Origin: Luteibacter rhizovicinus DSM 16549
Lineage (GTDB): Bacteria; Pseudomonadota; Gammaproteobacteria; Xanthomonadales; Rhodanobacteraceae
Length of the DNA stretch: 64,000 nt
Assembly: GCF_001887595.1 (NCBI RefSeq)
Contig: NZ_CP017480.1
Span: 310,001 to 374,000, forward strand
Direction: 5' to 3'
Below the pieces are notes generated by a model that was not told the DNA's origin, made no database searches, and saw only the letters and a list, made by a program, of their open reading frames with translations. This document shows positions 1 through 11,716 of this stretch, in pieces; the stretch's first letter is position 1; every line of letters begins with the position of its first letter. The position numbers and the translations under genes are program-made.

Positions 1-2699
<2,699 letters not shown>

Positions 2700-2703
<4 letters not shown>

Positions 2704-3134
2704 GCACCGACGCTTCGAACAAGCCCCTCCCGCTGTTCATCACGCCGATGGACGTCCGTTGGCAGGACATGGATGCCTATAACCACGTCAACAACGCCAA
2801 CTACCTGGTCTACCTGCAGGAAGCACGCCTGAAGTGGCTGCAGGCCCTGCCCGGCGACTGGTACAGCGACGAAGGCGCGCCGGTGATGGCGCACAGCGAG
2901 ATCAACTACCGCCTGCCGATCGAGTGGCCGGCCGACATCCAGATCGAGCTCTTCGCCAACCGCATGGGTAACAGTTCGATGACCGTCGGTCACCGCATCG
3001 TGGATTCCAACGACGCGACGAAGATCCACGCCGATGGCAGCGTCACCATGGTCTGGATCAATACGAAGACCGGCCGGCCCGTGCCCCTGCCGCAGGTCAT
3101 TCGCGACGCGGTCGCCGACGCACAGAACGACTGA
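2700..3134 (+). CDS. Acyl-CoA thioesterase, hotdog (4HBT/YbgC-like) family
   Basis: Predicted cytoplasmic thioester hydrolase of 144 residues, normal for a single hotdog domain. Near the N-terminus it carries the family pattern [20 protein letters not shown]; the Asp at about residue 25 sits where the YbgC/FadM catalytic Asp lies. The C-terminal half has the expected strand pattern ([10 protein letters not shown]...[17 protein letters not shown]). It overlaps the uvrA stop by four bases (ATGA), so the two are probably translationally coupled. Substrate (acyl-CoA or 4-hydroxybenzoyl-CoA) cannot be read from sequence. A REP-type inverted pair follows the stop. Confidence 0.88.
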
Positions 3135-3163
3135 GCTTTTTCTTATGGCCCCCAGGCCGTTGT

Positions 3164-3246
3164 TGTAGGAGCCGAATGCATCGGCGATTGGGTGCTCGCG
3201 ATAACCTGCCCGCTGGCGCGGGATCGCCGATAAATCGGCTCCTACA
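3164..3246. repeat. REP inverted pair
   Basis: Two copies of the window's REP element in opposite orientation: tGTAGGAGCCGAATGCATCG(GCGAT) at 3164-3188 and its inverted counterpart at 3223-3246, separated by about 34 bases. Each copy folds on itself (gccga/tcggc or gccgat/atcggc stem), and the two can also pair with each other as in a BIME. Lies between the thioesterase and the DUF4139 gene. Confidence 0.85.
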
Positions 3247-3298
3247 CCGTTCACGTCTCCCCGGTATGATCCCGCAGGATCAACACGGAGAGAGACCT

Positions 3299-4765
3299 AT
3301 GTCGCGTCGTTTACTCGTTCTCGCGATCGCCGGTGCCATTGCGCTGCCAGCCTTCGCCGCCACCGACGAGCGCACCGCGCTCACCCTCTACCGCGCCGAA
3401 AGCGATCAGCTTTTCGCCACCAACGGCGAGGCGGTGTCGGGCGACGGATACGCGGTGGTCCACGAACGTCGCCACTTCGATCTGAAGGGCGGTGCACAGG
3501 ACCTCTCGATCGACGGCCTTCCCTCTGCCCTGGACAGCGAAGCGCTGTCGCTGCGCTTCCCCGGCCAGGGCACGCGCGTCGTCTCCCAGCGCCTCCTGCT
3601 CGGCCAGGGCTTCGACGGCGCCGTCGCCGGATTGGTCGGTCATAACGTGACCGCCATCGGTAGCACCGGCCAGCCGATCGCCAGCGGCACCCTGGTCCGT
3701 GGTGGCGACACCCTGGTGATTCGCGAAGCCAGTGGCCAGGCGAGCCTGATCAAGAACTACGCCGCGCTTCGCGCCGCCGACGCCACCGACTTTGCCCGCG
3801 GTTCCACGCTGCAGGTGCGGGTCGCCGGCGGCAGCGCAGGGAGCACGACCGCCCAGCTCGACTACCCGACCTCCGGTCTCGGCTGGCGCGGCGCCTACGT
3901 GGCGACCATTGCGCCGGGAGCTACGTGCAAAATGAGCTTCGACGCCTCCGCCAGCATCGCCAACCGAAGCGGCCGGGACTGGAAGGATGTCTCCCTGAAG
4001 CTGGTCGCCGGCGACGCGCAGCGCGCCAAGACGCCACCGCAGCCCAAGGTCTTCATGGCCCGCGCCGCGCCGGCGGCGATGGCGATGGACGCCGCTTCCA
4101 TGGAGCCGCGCCAGGCCACCCTGGGTGACCTACGTACGTACACCCTGCCCGCCGCGGTGGACCTGCCCGATGGCAGCGTGACGCAGACGCCGCTCTACGA
4201 GAGCCGCACGCTCGATTGCGAGCGCGAAGCCCTCTACGACACCAATATGCGTTACTACGGTAACGCGCCGAGCCTGCAGCGCGACATCGGCATGCCGCCG
4301 TCGACCCAGATCGTCTCGAACCTGCGCTTCAAGGCCTTCGATGCGCTGCCTTCGGGCTATGTGCGCGTCCTCACCACCGATCGTGACGGCAACGCGGAAC
4401 TACTCGGCGAGGGCCGTCTCGACGACACCCCGAAGAACAAGGACGCGACGATTGCCCTCGGCAACGCCTTCGACCTCACCGCGACGCGCGAGCAGACCTC
4501 GTTCAGCGCGGACGCGGCCTCGCATCGCATGGACGAAGGTACCCGCCTGACCCTGAGCAATGCAGGCGATACGAAGCGCACGATCACGGTACGTGAGCAT
4601 CCGAGCCGCTGGCGCGCCTGGACGGTCACGTCCTCGTCGGTGAAGCCCACGAAGTCGACGCCCGATCTGCTCGAGTTCCAGGTGGAGGTACCGGCCAACG
4701 GCTCGGTCCATCTCGATTACGCCCTGCGCTATACGTGGGCAGACGCGGACCTGCCACACCAGTAA
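3299..4765 (+). CDS. Secreted DUF4139 domain protein
   Basis: Protein of 488 residues with a clear signal peptide (MSRRLLVLAIAGAIALPAFA, cut before ATDERT), so periplasmic or surface exposed. The start at 3299 is preferred over upstream in-frame starts because it is preceded by GGAGAGAG and begins the signal peptide. The body matches the DUF4139 pattern, including ALTLYRAESDQLF near the mature N-terminus and YPTSGLGWRGAYVATI, typical of the beta-rich family domain. No enzymatic motif is recognisable and biochemical function is unknown. It stands alone between a REP pair and an isomerase-like gene on the same strand. Family assignment is fairly sure, function is not. Confidence 0.8.
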   Translation: MSRRLLVLAIAGAIALPAFAATDERTALTLYRAESDQLFATNGEAVSGDGYAVVHERRHFDLKGGAQDLSIDGLPSALDSEALSLRFPGQGTRVVSQRLLLGQGFDGAVAGLVGHNVTAIGSTGQPIASGTLVRGGDTLVIREASGQASLIKNYAALRAADATDFARGSTLQVRVAGGSAGSTTAQLDYPTSGLGWRGAYVATIAPGATCKMSFDASASIANRSGRDWKDVSLKLVAGDAQRAKTPPQPKVFMARAAPAAMAMDAASMEPRQATLGDLRTYTLPAAVDLPDGSVTQTPLYESRTLDCEREALYDTNMRYYGNAPSLQRDIGMPPSTQIVSNLRFKAFDALPSGYVRVLTTDRDGNAELLGEGRLDDTPKNKDATIALGNAFDLTATREQTSFSADAASHRMDEGTRLTLSNAGDTKRTITVREHPSRWRAWTVTSSSVKPTKSTPDLLEFQVEVPANGSVHLDYALRYTWADADLPHQ

Positions 4766-4847
4766 AGTCGAGCCGGACCGCAGTGCGGCATGCCCTTGCC
4801 GCGCTGCGCGGTCATAATCGCCCCACATCACCGACGGACACGCGCCC

Positions 4848-5603
4848 ATGCTCGACATCCTTCCGCACGACGGCGGCATCCATGAAATCCGCATGGCACG
4901 CGCGCCGGTCAACGCGTTCGACATCCACCTCGTGCGCGCGCTACGCGAAGCGATCGTCGAAGCGCCGTCCAACGGCGCACGCGGCATCGTTCTTTCCGGT
5001 GCCCAGGGCATGTTTTCGGCGGGTGTGGACGTACCGGCGCTGATCCAGCGCGATCGTGCCGGCGTGCAGGAATTCTGGAACGAGTTCTTTGCCCTCTGCG
5101 GTGCGATCGCCGCGTCGAGCGTCCCCACGGTCGCCGCTGTTACCGGTCACAGCCCCGCCGGCGGCGCCGTTGTGTCGCTGTTCTGCGACTACCGGATCAT
5201 GGCGCACGGCCCTTACAAAATCGGCCTCAACGAGGTACAGGTCGGCCTGTCGGTGCCGGAGCCGATCCAGTTCGCCATGCGCCGCATCGTCGGCAATTAC
5301 CGCGCGGAACGCCTTCTCGTGGCGGGCGCCATGGTCGACGCCGAGCAGGCCCACGCCATTGGCCTGGTCGACGAACTGGCGACCGTCGAACAGGTCGTGC
5401 AGCGCGCCGTGATCTGGATGACCGATATCCTGAAGCTGCCGCCGAAGGCGATGCTGCGCACGCGAGCGATCGCGCGCGCCGATCTGGTCGCCGTCTGGGG
5501 CGATACGACCGACCTGCTCGACCCGGGGTTCATCGATGATTTCTTCGCGGATGAAACGCAGGGTGTGTTGAGGGCGCTGGTTGCGCGGCTGAAGTCCAGG
5601 TAA
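4848..5603 (+). CDS. Enoyl-CoA hydratase/isomerase family protein, delta-isomerase-like
   Basis: Crotonase-fold protein of 251 residues, cytoplasmic, probably in fatty-acid beta-oxidation. Oxyanion-hole segments are visible as GAQGMFSAGVDVPAL (about residues 50-65) and AVTGHSPAGGAVVSLFCDYR (about 100-120). The stretch KIGLNEVQVGLSVP resembles the IGLNETQLG segment of mitochondrial enoyl-CoA delta-isomerase (ECI1), including the single catalytic Glu; classical hydratases carry two Glu. I therefore favour isomerisation of 3-enoyl-CoA over hydration. No other beta-oxidation genes are adjacent. A small hairpin (GGATCGC-CTT-GCGATCC, 5604-5620) directly follows the stop. Confidence 0.82.
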   Translation: MLDILPHDGGIHEIRMARAPVNAFDIHLVRALREAIVEAPSNGARGIVLSGAQGMFSAGVDVPALIQRDRAGVQEFWNEFFALCGAIAASSVPTVAAVTGHSPAGGAVVSLFCDYRIMAHGPYKIGLNEVQVGLSVPEPIQFAMRRIVGNYRAERLLVAGAMVDAEQAHAIGLVDELATVEQVVQRAVIWMTDILKLPPKAMLRTRAIARADLVAVWGDTTDLLDPGFIDDFFADETQGVLRALVARLKSR

Positions 5604-5620
5604 GGATCGCCTTGCGATCC

Positions 5621-5644
5621 ATCGCCGATAAATCGGGTCCTACA
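5621..5644. repeat. Single REP element
   Basis: One REP copy (ATCGCCGATAAATCGGGTCC then TACA) between convergent genes, with one stem mismatch compared with other copies. It is preceded at 5604-5620 by a perfect 7-bp hairpin with a 3-base loop that lacks a T-tract; the pair may act as a modest bidirectional 3' end. Confidence 0.75.
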
Positions 5645-6572
5645 GAAAGCCGCGAATACCTGCCACGCCCTGCGCGGCATGCAGCCGCGCCTCCATCCCA
5701 TCATCCGGCCCTAGCCCACCCAAGGCATACACCGGTAAGGACGCCGCCTCGGCGAGCCGCGCGAAACGCGGCCAGCCGAGCGGCTCCGCGCCGGGGTGGC
5801 TGGCGGTGACCTGCACGGGCGACAAGGTCGCGAAATCGCAACCCAGTGCCGCGGCCCGCGCCAGTTCGTCCGCGTTATGACATGACGCGGCGACGACCTG
5901 CGACAGCGGCAACGGCCTGGCGTCGAGCTGATGAAGCTGCGACGCCGCCAGATGCACGCCGACGCCCTCGCCAAAAGCACGTGCGCCTTCGATATCGCGA
6001 TTCAGCAGCAAGGTGGCGCCGAGCGCACGCAGCTCCGGCAGCACCTGCGCGACCATGCCGTGGACCGCTTCCGTCGGCAAGCCGGGCAAGCGCAGCTGGA
6101 GCAGCCGCTCGCCGCGCGCCAGCGCGCTTGCCAGCAAGGCCAGGGCATCGTCGACGGACACGTCGGGCGGCGTGATCGGGTAATGCGATGGCAGTCGGGT
6201 GGCGGCAAGGATCGGGCGATCGGCCGGGGCGAGCAAGGCGGGGTCGATATCGCGGGGATCGGCCCAGCGAATCTCAGCCGCATCCAGCGCTTTCGCCTCG
6301 CCGGTCCAAGCGCGGACCAGGATCGCTTCCAGCAGCATCGCGCGGTCGCCGTAGGTCCACGGAATGCGCACGAGTGCCTCGAATGAGAGCGGATCGACTG
6401 CGATCCCCAGCTCCTCATCCAACTCGCGCTCCAGCGCCATCGGCGGCGTTTCACCGGGTTCGAGCTTGCCGCCGGGGAACTCCCACATGCCCGCCAGGTG
6501 CTTGCCTGGCGGCCGCTGCGCGATGAGGATCCGTCCGGCGCCGTCGACGAGGACGCCGGCAACGACATGCAT
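5640..6572 (-). CDS. Nudix (MutT-type) hydrolase fused to a ThiE-like domain
   Basis: Fusion protein of 310 residues. The N-terminal half is a Nudix domain with a complete box (GGKLEPGE...RELDEELGI, about residues 37-60), expected to hydrolyse oxidised nucleotides such as 8-oxo-dGTP. The C-terminal half (about 150-310) resembles thiamine-phosphate synthase (TIM barrel, GVHLAASQLHQL..., YALGGLGPDD). This architecture is known in proteobacterial MutT homologues; the second domain's activity is not established. The start at 6572 overlaps the folA stop (TGATG), so it is translated after folA; upstream in-frame starts would lie inside folA. Nucleotide-pool cleaning fits the folA/thyA surroundings. 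Confidence 0.86.
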   Translation of the reverse strand: MHVVAGVLVDGAGRILIAQRPPGKHLAGMWEFPGGKLEPGETPPMALERELDEELGIAVDPLSFEALVRIPWTYGDRAMLLEAILVRAWTGEAKALDAAEIRWADPRDIDPALLAPADRPILAATRLPSHYPITPPDVSVDDALALLASALARGERLLQLRLPGLPTEAVHGMVAQVLPELRALGATLLLNRDIEGARAFGEGVGVHLAASQLHQLDARPLPLSQVVAASCHNADELARAAALGCDFATLSPVQVTASHPGAEPLGWPRFARLAEAASLPVYALGGLGPDDGMEARLHAAQGVAGIRGFL

Positions 6573-7060
6573 CAGACGTTCCGGACGTATTCGACCATGT
6601 CGAACGCGTGGGCGTGATCCTTGTCGGCTTTGTGATGCACGCGCGAGACCTCGGCCCATTCCTTGAAATCGATGCCCGGGAAAAACACGTCGGCACCGTC
6701 GACCGCGGCATAGACCCAGGTCAGGTACAGCGTACGCGCGTACGGCAACGCCTCGCGGAATACCTCACCGCCGCCGATGACCATCAGGCCCGTGTGGCCA
6801 CAGCTCGCCTGTGCCTCGGCCACCGAACGCACGGTGATCTGGCCCGGGAACGGGGCCTCGCCCTTGCGCGAAAGCACATAGTTCACCCGGTCCGGGAGCG
6901 CCTTGCCGATCGACTCGGCCGTCTTGCGCCCCATCAGTACGGATTTGTCCGTGGTCAGGCGCTTGAAGTGACGCAGGTCTTCGGGGAGGTGCCAGGGCAG
7001 GCCTCCCTGCTTGCCGATGGCAAAATTCTCGTCGAGCGCGGCAACCAGGTGAACGGACAT
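6572..7060 (-). CDS. folA: Dihydrofolate reductase
   Basis: NADPH-dependent reduction of dihydrofolate to tetrahydrofolate, cytoplasmic; 162 residues. Diagnostic segments: GLPWHLPEDLRHFK (substrate pocket, with the acidic residue of the active site), VLMGRKTAESIGK (cofactor site) and MVIGGGEVF. The start at 7060 is chosen because it follows GAAGGAAGCTAC and gives the standard MSVHLVAALDEN; a start 36 bases upstream has no such site. The stop overlaps the Nudix start (TGATG). folA and thyA, functionally linked by dihydrofolate, are separated here by an oppositely oriented ABC permease pair. Confidence 0.97.
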   Translation of the reverse strand: MSVHLVAALDENFAIGKQGGLPWHLPEDLRHFKRLTTDKSVLMGRKTAESIGKALPDRVNYVLSRKGEAPFPGQITVRSVAEAQASCGHTGLMVIGGGEVFREALPYARTLYLTWVYAAVDGADVFFPGIDFKEWAEVSRVHHKADKDHAHAFDMVEYVRNV

Positions 7061-7183
7061 GTAGCTTCCTTCGGATGAGAGGTAGAACGGGCGCATACGG
7101 CGGCCCTTGCGGACCGCATAGTAGTCCTCCGCGTGTGATGAAGAAACTAACGCCGGCGCTTCCCCGGGCGGTCCACGTCCGCC

Positions 7184-7211
7184 TGTCCGCCGTCCATCTG
7201 TCCGCGGACAG
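7184..7211 (+). promoter_or_regulatory. Palindromic operators, candidate activator binding sites (UAS)
   Basis: A perfect 14-bp palindrome CTGTCCGCGGACAG lies at 7198-7211, preceded at 7184-7195 by a degenerate copy (TGTCCGCCGTCC), centres 15 bp apart. The 12-bp core TGTCCGCGGACA recurs exactly at 48867-48878 upstream of the exporter operon. The perfect site is about 50 bp upstream of the -24 element, a normal position for an NtrC-type activator. Identity of the binding protein is inference. Confidence 0.75.
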
Positions 7212-7253
7212 GCGCCTGGGGGCGGGCTTCGCCCTATGGCGCGGCCGAAGCCA

Positions 7254-7268
7254 TGGCACAGCCCTTGC
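7254..7268 (+). promoter_or_regulatory. Sigma-54 promoter (-24/-12) of the satellite permease pair
   Basis: TGGCAC-AGCCC-TTGC matches the sigma-54 consensus TGGCAC-N5-TTGC at every fixed base. Predicted transcription start near 7280, leaving a leader of about 28 bases before the ATG at 7308. Confidence 0.85.
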
Positions 7269-7307
7269 TACCCTGCCCTGAAGGACACACCACAGGGATC
7301 GCCAACG

Positions 7308-8615
7308 ATGTTCGGTTACTACGTGCAACTCGGGCTTCGTAGCCTCAGGCGCAACCCAGTGCTCACGCTGTTGATGGTGCTGGTGATCGGGGTGGGCGTC
7401 GCCGCCTCGATGACGAGCTATGCGGTATTCCGCGCAACATCGGGCAACCCCATACCTGAAAAATCCTCGCAACTGTTCATAGCGCAGATCGACAACTACG
7501 GTCCCGACTCCACCGACAATGGCGAACCGCTGAACTGGTTGACCTGGCGTGATGCGACAGCGCTGGCCGCCGCGCATCGGGCAAAACGCCAGACCCCGCT
7601 GTATCCCATCGGGGTCTCCGTCGTCCCCGATCAGCCGAACACGATGGCGTCGCCGGCACGCGGCTATGCCGTCCAGGCCGACATGTTTCCCATGTTCGAC
7701 GTGCCGTTTATCTACGGTGGCCCCTGGTCGGCCGCCGACGACGCCGGGCAGGCCCGCGTCGTCGTTATCGCCAAGAGCCTCAACGATCGCGTGTTCGGCG
7801 GGGTCGACAGCGTCGGTCGCGACATCGATCTCGACGGCCACTCCTTCCGCGTCGTCGGCGTCACCGACTACTGGGATGCGCGGCCGCGCTTCTTCGACCT
7901 GGATTCGAAGCACGGGTTCGGCGATCTCGGCGAGATCTACATGCCGTTCGCACGCGCGATCGCCGACGGTCTCGAACCGGCCGGTGGCAATGTGTGCAAC
8001 CGCCCTTCCAAGCCGGGCTGGGATAACTTCGTCCATTCCGAGTGCCTGTTCGTCACCTTCTGGGCGGAGCTGCCCGATGCGGCCAGCGCCACGGCCTACC
8101 GTCAGTTCCTGCACGACTACTCCGCCGAGCAGACACGCAGCGGCCGCTTCTCCTGGCCACCGAACGTGCGGCTGCGCGACGTCATGGAATGGCTCGAGGT
8201 TCGCCACGTCGTCCCCGCCGAAGCGCGCATGGGCCTGCTGGTATCCGCGGCCTTCCTCGTCATCTGCCTGGTCAACGTCATCGGCCTGCTCCTGGCGAAA
8301 TTCATGCGCCGCGCCCCGGAAATCGGCATACGTCGTGCCTTGGGCGCATCGCGCGGCGCCATCTATACGCAGTTCCTGCTCGAGGCCGCTTCGGTAGGAC
8401 TGGCCGGCGGCGCGCTCGGTGTCATCTTCACCGCGCTGGGAACCCTGTGCATCGGCGCCGTCTTCGATCCCGCCATCGCCGACCTGGTGCACATGAGCCT
8501 GCCCCTGCTCGGCCTGACGATCCTGGTTGCCCTGGCGAGCACCCTGGTCGCCGCCTTCTATCCCACCTGGCGCGCCTCACGAGTGCAGCCGGCATGGCAA
8601 CTCAAAGCCAGCTGA
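7308..8615 (+). CDS. ABC transporter permease, MacB/FtsX type, 'A' paralogue (satellite)
   Basis: Inner-membrane permease of 435 residues: one N-terminal membrane helix (about 18-40), a periplasmic domain of about 250 residues, then a C-terminal FtsX domain with three helices (KFMRRAPEIGIRRALGASRG loop between them). No nucleotide-binding domain. The start at 7308 is chosen because its paralogues at 44150 and 46710 begin identically (MFGYY/MFSYY + LRSL+R). It is closest to the permease at 45403-46710 (shared SLRRNPVLT, PIP.KSSQLF, YPIGVSV.PD). First gene behind a sigma-54 promoter and operator. No ATPase or fusion protein is encoded here, so it probably uses those of the 46.7-48.8 kb operon. 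Confidence 0.88.
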   Translation: MFGYYVQLGLRSLRRNPVLTLLMVLVIGVGVAASMTSYAVFRATSGNPIPEKSSQLFIAQIDNYGPDSTDNGEPLNWLTWRDATALAAAHRAKRQTPLYPIGVSVVPDQPNTMASPARGYAVQADMFPMFDVPFIYGGPWSAADDAGQARVVVIAKSLNDRVFGGVDSVGRDIDLDGHSFRVVGVTDYWDARPRFFDLDSKHGFGDLGEIYMPFARAIADGLEPAGGNVCNRPSKPGWDNFVHSECLFVTFWAELPDAASATAYRQFLHDYSAEQTRSGRFSWPPNVRLRDVMEWLEVRHVVPAEARMGLLVSAAFLVICLVNVIGLLLAKFMRRAPEIGIRRALGASRGAIYTQFLLEAASVGLAGGALGVIFTALGTLCIGAVFDPAIADLVHMSLPLLGLTILVALASTLVAAFYPTWRASRVQPAWQLKAS

Positions 8616-8628
8616 TCCGGAGTCCGAT

Positions 8629-9864
8629 ATGCCGCCTTTCCGCCCTATCCTCGCCGCGCTGCGCTATCACAAGGCCGGCGCCATCCTCATCGCCTTGCAG
8701 GTGGCCTTGACCCTTGCCGTCATCTGCAACGCGATCTTCGTCATCGAGCAACGGCTACAGCGCCTGTCACGCGACACCGGCATCGCCGAAAGCGAGCTGA
8801 TGGTCGTCAACAACAAGTGGGTCGCACCGGCGGCGGAACTGCCTGCGCGACAGGCAGCCGACGTGGCCATGCTGCGCGCCTTGCCCGGCGTAGCGGATGC
8901 CTACGCCACCAACGCGTACCCGCTCATCGGCGGCGCCTGGCAAAGCGGCGTGCGACTGGATCCGACGAGCAAGCACTTCGTCAGCGAAGGTGCGTCGATC
9001 TACTTCGTCGACGACCATGCACTGAACACCCTAGGTGTAAAGATCGCCGAAGGGCGGAATTTCCGCTCCGACGAAATCGGCACCCTTGTGCCCAACGGCA
9101 GCCCCGACGCACCGTCCATCATCATTACGCGTGCGCTGGCCAAGCGAGCCTTCCCCGAAGGCCACGCGCTGGGCAAGGCGTTCTACATCGGCAACAGCGA
9201 TTCCCGTCCGAGCACGATCATCGGAATCGTCGAGCACGTGCAAACCCCGCAAACCGATAGCGGCGACGACATCTACTGGGAGGATTCGATCTTCGTACCG
9301 ATGCATCTCACTGGCAGCGGCGCGTTCTTTGTCGTTCGTGCGCAGCCGGGGCAGCTCAACGCGCTCCTGCGCTCCGTGCCGGAGGCCCTCAAGGCGCTCA
9401 GCGCGCGTCGCGTCATTCCCCAGCCACACGGCGTCATGCCCTTCAGTCAGGTACGTCAGATCGCCTACCGCAGCGATCGCGGCCTGGCCTGGATGCTCGC
9501 CGGCATCTGCGTCACCCTGCTCGTGGTCACCGCCGCCGGGATCGTGGGACTGACCAGCTTCTGGGTGGGTCAACGTCGTCGGCAGATCGGCATTCGTCGT
9601 GCGCTGGGCGCCACGCGTCGCGACATTCTCGTGTACTTCCTCACCGAGAACGGACTCATCAGCATGGCGGGCGCACTCGCCGGTGTCGTCCTGGCCTTCG
9701 GTCTCAACGCCTGGATGATGCGCGCCTTCGAGACGTCACGGCTTTCGCTGCTCTATGTCGGCGCGGGGGCGGTGATCCTGCTGCTGCTCGGGCAGCTGGC
9801 CGTGCTGTCGCCGGCACGGCGGGCGTCACGCGTGCCGCCGGTCGAGGCGACGCGGACGATCTGA
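8629..9864 (+). CDS. ABC transporter permease, MacB/FtsX type, 'B' paralogue (satellite)
   Basis: Second permease of the satellite pair, 411 residues, 13 bases after the first. Layout: N-terminal helix (KAGAILIALQVALTLAVICNA), periplasmic domain, C-terminal FtsX domain with VGQRRRQIGIRRALGATRRD. The start at 8629 (after CCGGAG) matches the B-type paralogues at 45392 and 42829, which share PIL.ALR.HK and the ending PPVEATR. A and B proteins probably form a heteromeric channel. Convergent with thyA, 50 bases apart. Confidence 0.88.
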   Translation: MPPFRPILAALRYHKAGAILIALQVALTLAVICNAIFVIEQRLQRLSRDTGIAESELMVVNNKWVAPAAELPARQAADVAMLRALPGVADAYATNAYPLIGGAWQSGVRLDPTSKHFVSEGASIYFVDDHALNTLGVKIAEGRNFRSDEIGTLVPNGSPDAPSIIITRALAKRAFPEGHALGKAFYIGNSDSRPSTIIGIVEHVQTPQTDSGDDIYWEDSIFVPMHLTGSGAFFVVRAQPGQLNALLRSVPEALKALSARRVIPQPHGVMPFSQVRQIAYRSDRGLAWMLAGICVTLLVVTAAGIVGLTSFWVGQRRRQIGIRRALGATRRDILVYFLTENGLISMAGALAGVVLAFGLNAWMMRAFETSRLSLLYVGAGAVILLLLGQLAVLSPARRASRVPPVEATRTI

Positions 9865-9914
9865 GCGCCGACCCAACCCAGGGGACATCGTCCCTCCGGG
9901 GCAGGCAGCGGACT

Positions 9915-10709
<795 letters not shown>

Positions 10710-10723
10710 GGCTCGGGACGATA

Positions 10724-11560
10724 TCAGGTCGCGGTCGCGGCGGTGGCCGCGACGGGAGCGACAGGCGCGTACGGTGCACGGCGCGACATCACCAGCCAGA
10801 GGATGCCGAGCGCGATCAGCGGCAACGAGAGGATCTGCCCCATGGTGACCCAGCCAAAGGCCAGATACCCCAGCTGGGCATCGGGTACGCGGACGAATTC
10901 GATGATGAAGCGGAAGCTGCCGTACATCAGGGCGAACAGGCCCGACACGGCGTAGCGCCGGCGCGGCTTCAGCGTAAACAGCCAGAGCACGGTGAACATC
11001 ACCACGCCCTCGAGCGCGAACTCGTAGAGCGGATTGGGATGGCGCGGCAAGGCATCGGGCGCATGCGGGAAGATCATGCCGATGGCCAGGTCGGTGGGCT
11101 TGCCCCACAACTCGCCATTGATGAAGTTGCCCAGGCGGCCCAGGCCGAGGCCCAGGGGCACCAGCGGGGCGACGAAATCGATGGTGTCGAAGAACTTGAC
11201 GTGGTTGCGCCGCGACCACCAGATACCGGCCACGACCACGCCGAGCAGGCCACCGTGGAAGGACATGCCGCCGTCCCAGATGCGGAAGATGGCGAGGGGG
11301 TCGGTCCATATCCAGGAAATGGCCGTGTAGAACAGCATGTAGCCGACCCGGCCGCCCAGCACCACGCCCATCATGCAATAGAACATGAGGTCGCCGAAGC
11401 GGTCTGCGCTGACAGGCAAACGCCCCTGCCGGCGGCGATACTCGCCGAGCGCCCATCCGCCGAGGAAGCCGCCGAGGTACATGAGCCCGTACCAATGGAC
11501 CTGAAGAGGTCCGAGGGACAGCGCGACGGGATCGATATTGACGACGAACGGAGTTGCCAT
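10724..11560 (-). CDS. lgt: Prolipoprotein diacylglyceryl transferase
   Basis: Inner-membrane enzyme transferring diacylglycerol from phosphatidylglycerol to the lipobox Cys of prolipoproteins; 278 residues with about seven membrane helices. Hallmarks: [22 protein letters not shown], the Lgt signature [13 protein letters not shown], and RFIIEFVR near the C-terminus. The start at 11560 ([11 protein letters not shown]) is the usual Lgt start; in-frame sequence upstream is not conserved in character. An Ala/Thr/Val-rich C-terminal end follows the last helix. Upstream of thyA in the same direction. Confidence 0.97.
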   Translation of the reverse strand: MATPFVVNIDPVALSLGPLQVHWYGLMYLGGFLGGWALGEYRRRQGRLPVSADRFGDLMFYCMMGVVLGGRVGYMLFYTAISWIWTDPLAIFRIWDGGMSFHGGLLGVVVAGIWWSRRNHVKFFDTIDFVAPLVPLGLGLGRLGNFINGELWGKPTDLAIGMIFPHAPDALPRHPNPLYEFALEGVVMFTVLWLFTLKPRRRYAVSGLFALMYGSFRFIIEFVRVPDAQLGYLAFGWVTMGQILSLPLIALGILWLVMSRRAPYAPVAPVAATAATAT

Positions 11561-11716
11561 GGAAGGCCCAGATAGAACGCAGGCGGCAAGTGTAGCGCCC
11601 CCTCCGGCCGAGGGGGCCGCCTTGTCGGCGGCCTCGGAATCGGCTATATCCGCCAGGGGCGCTGTCCGGGGAGGGCAGCGTGTAAGGGAAGTACACCAAA
11701 GCAAGGGGAGTCGAAC

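Noticed and set aside
6660..7096. Longer folA start and longer Nudix start
   Set aside because: Extended N-termini are non-conserved in character. A good ribosome site supports folA at 7060, and the TGATG overlap supports the Nudix start at 6572.
9880..9897. Terminator between the satellite permease and thyA
   Set aside because: Only a 5-bp stem (GGGAC-ATC-GTCCC) without a T-tract; too weak to call.
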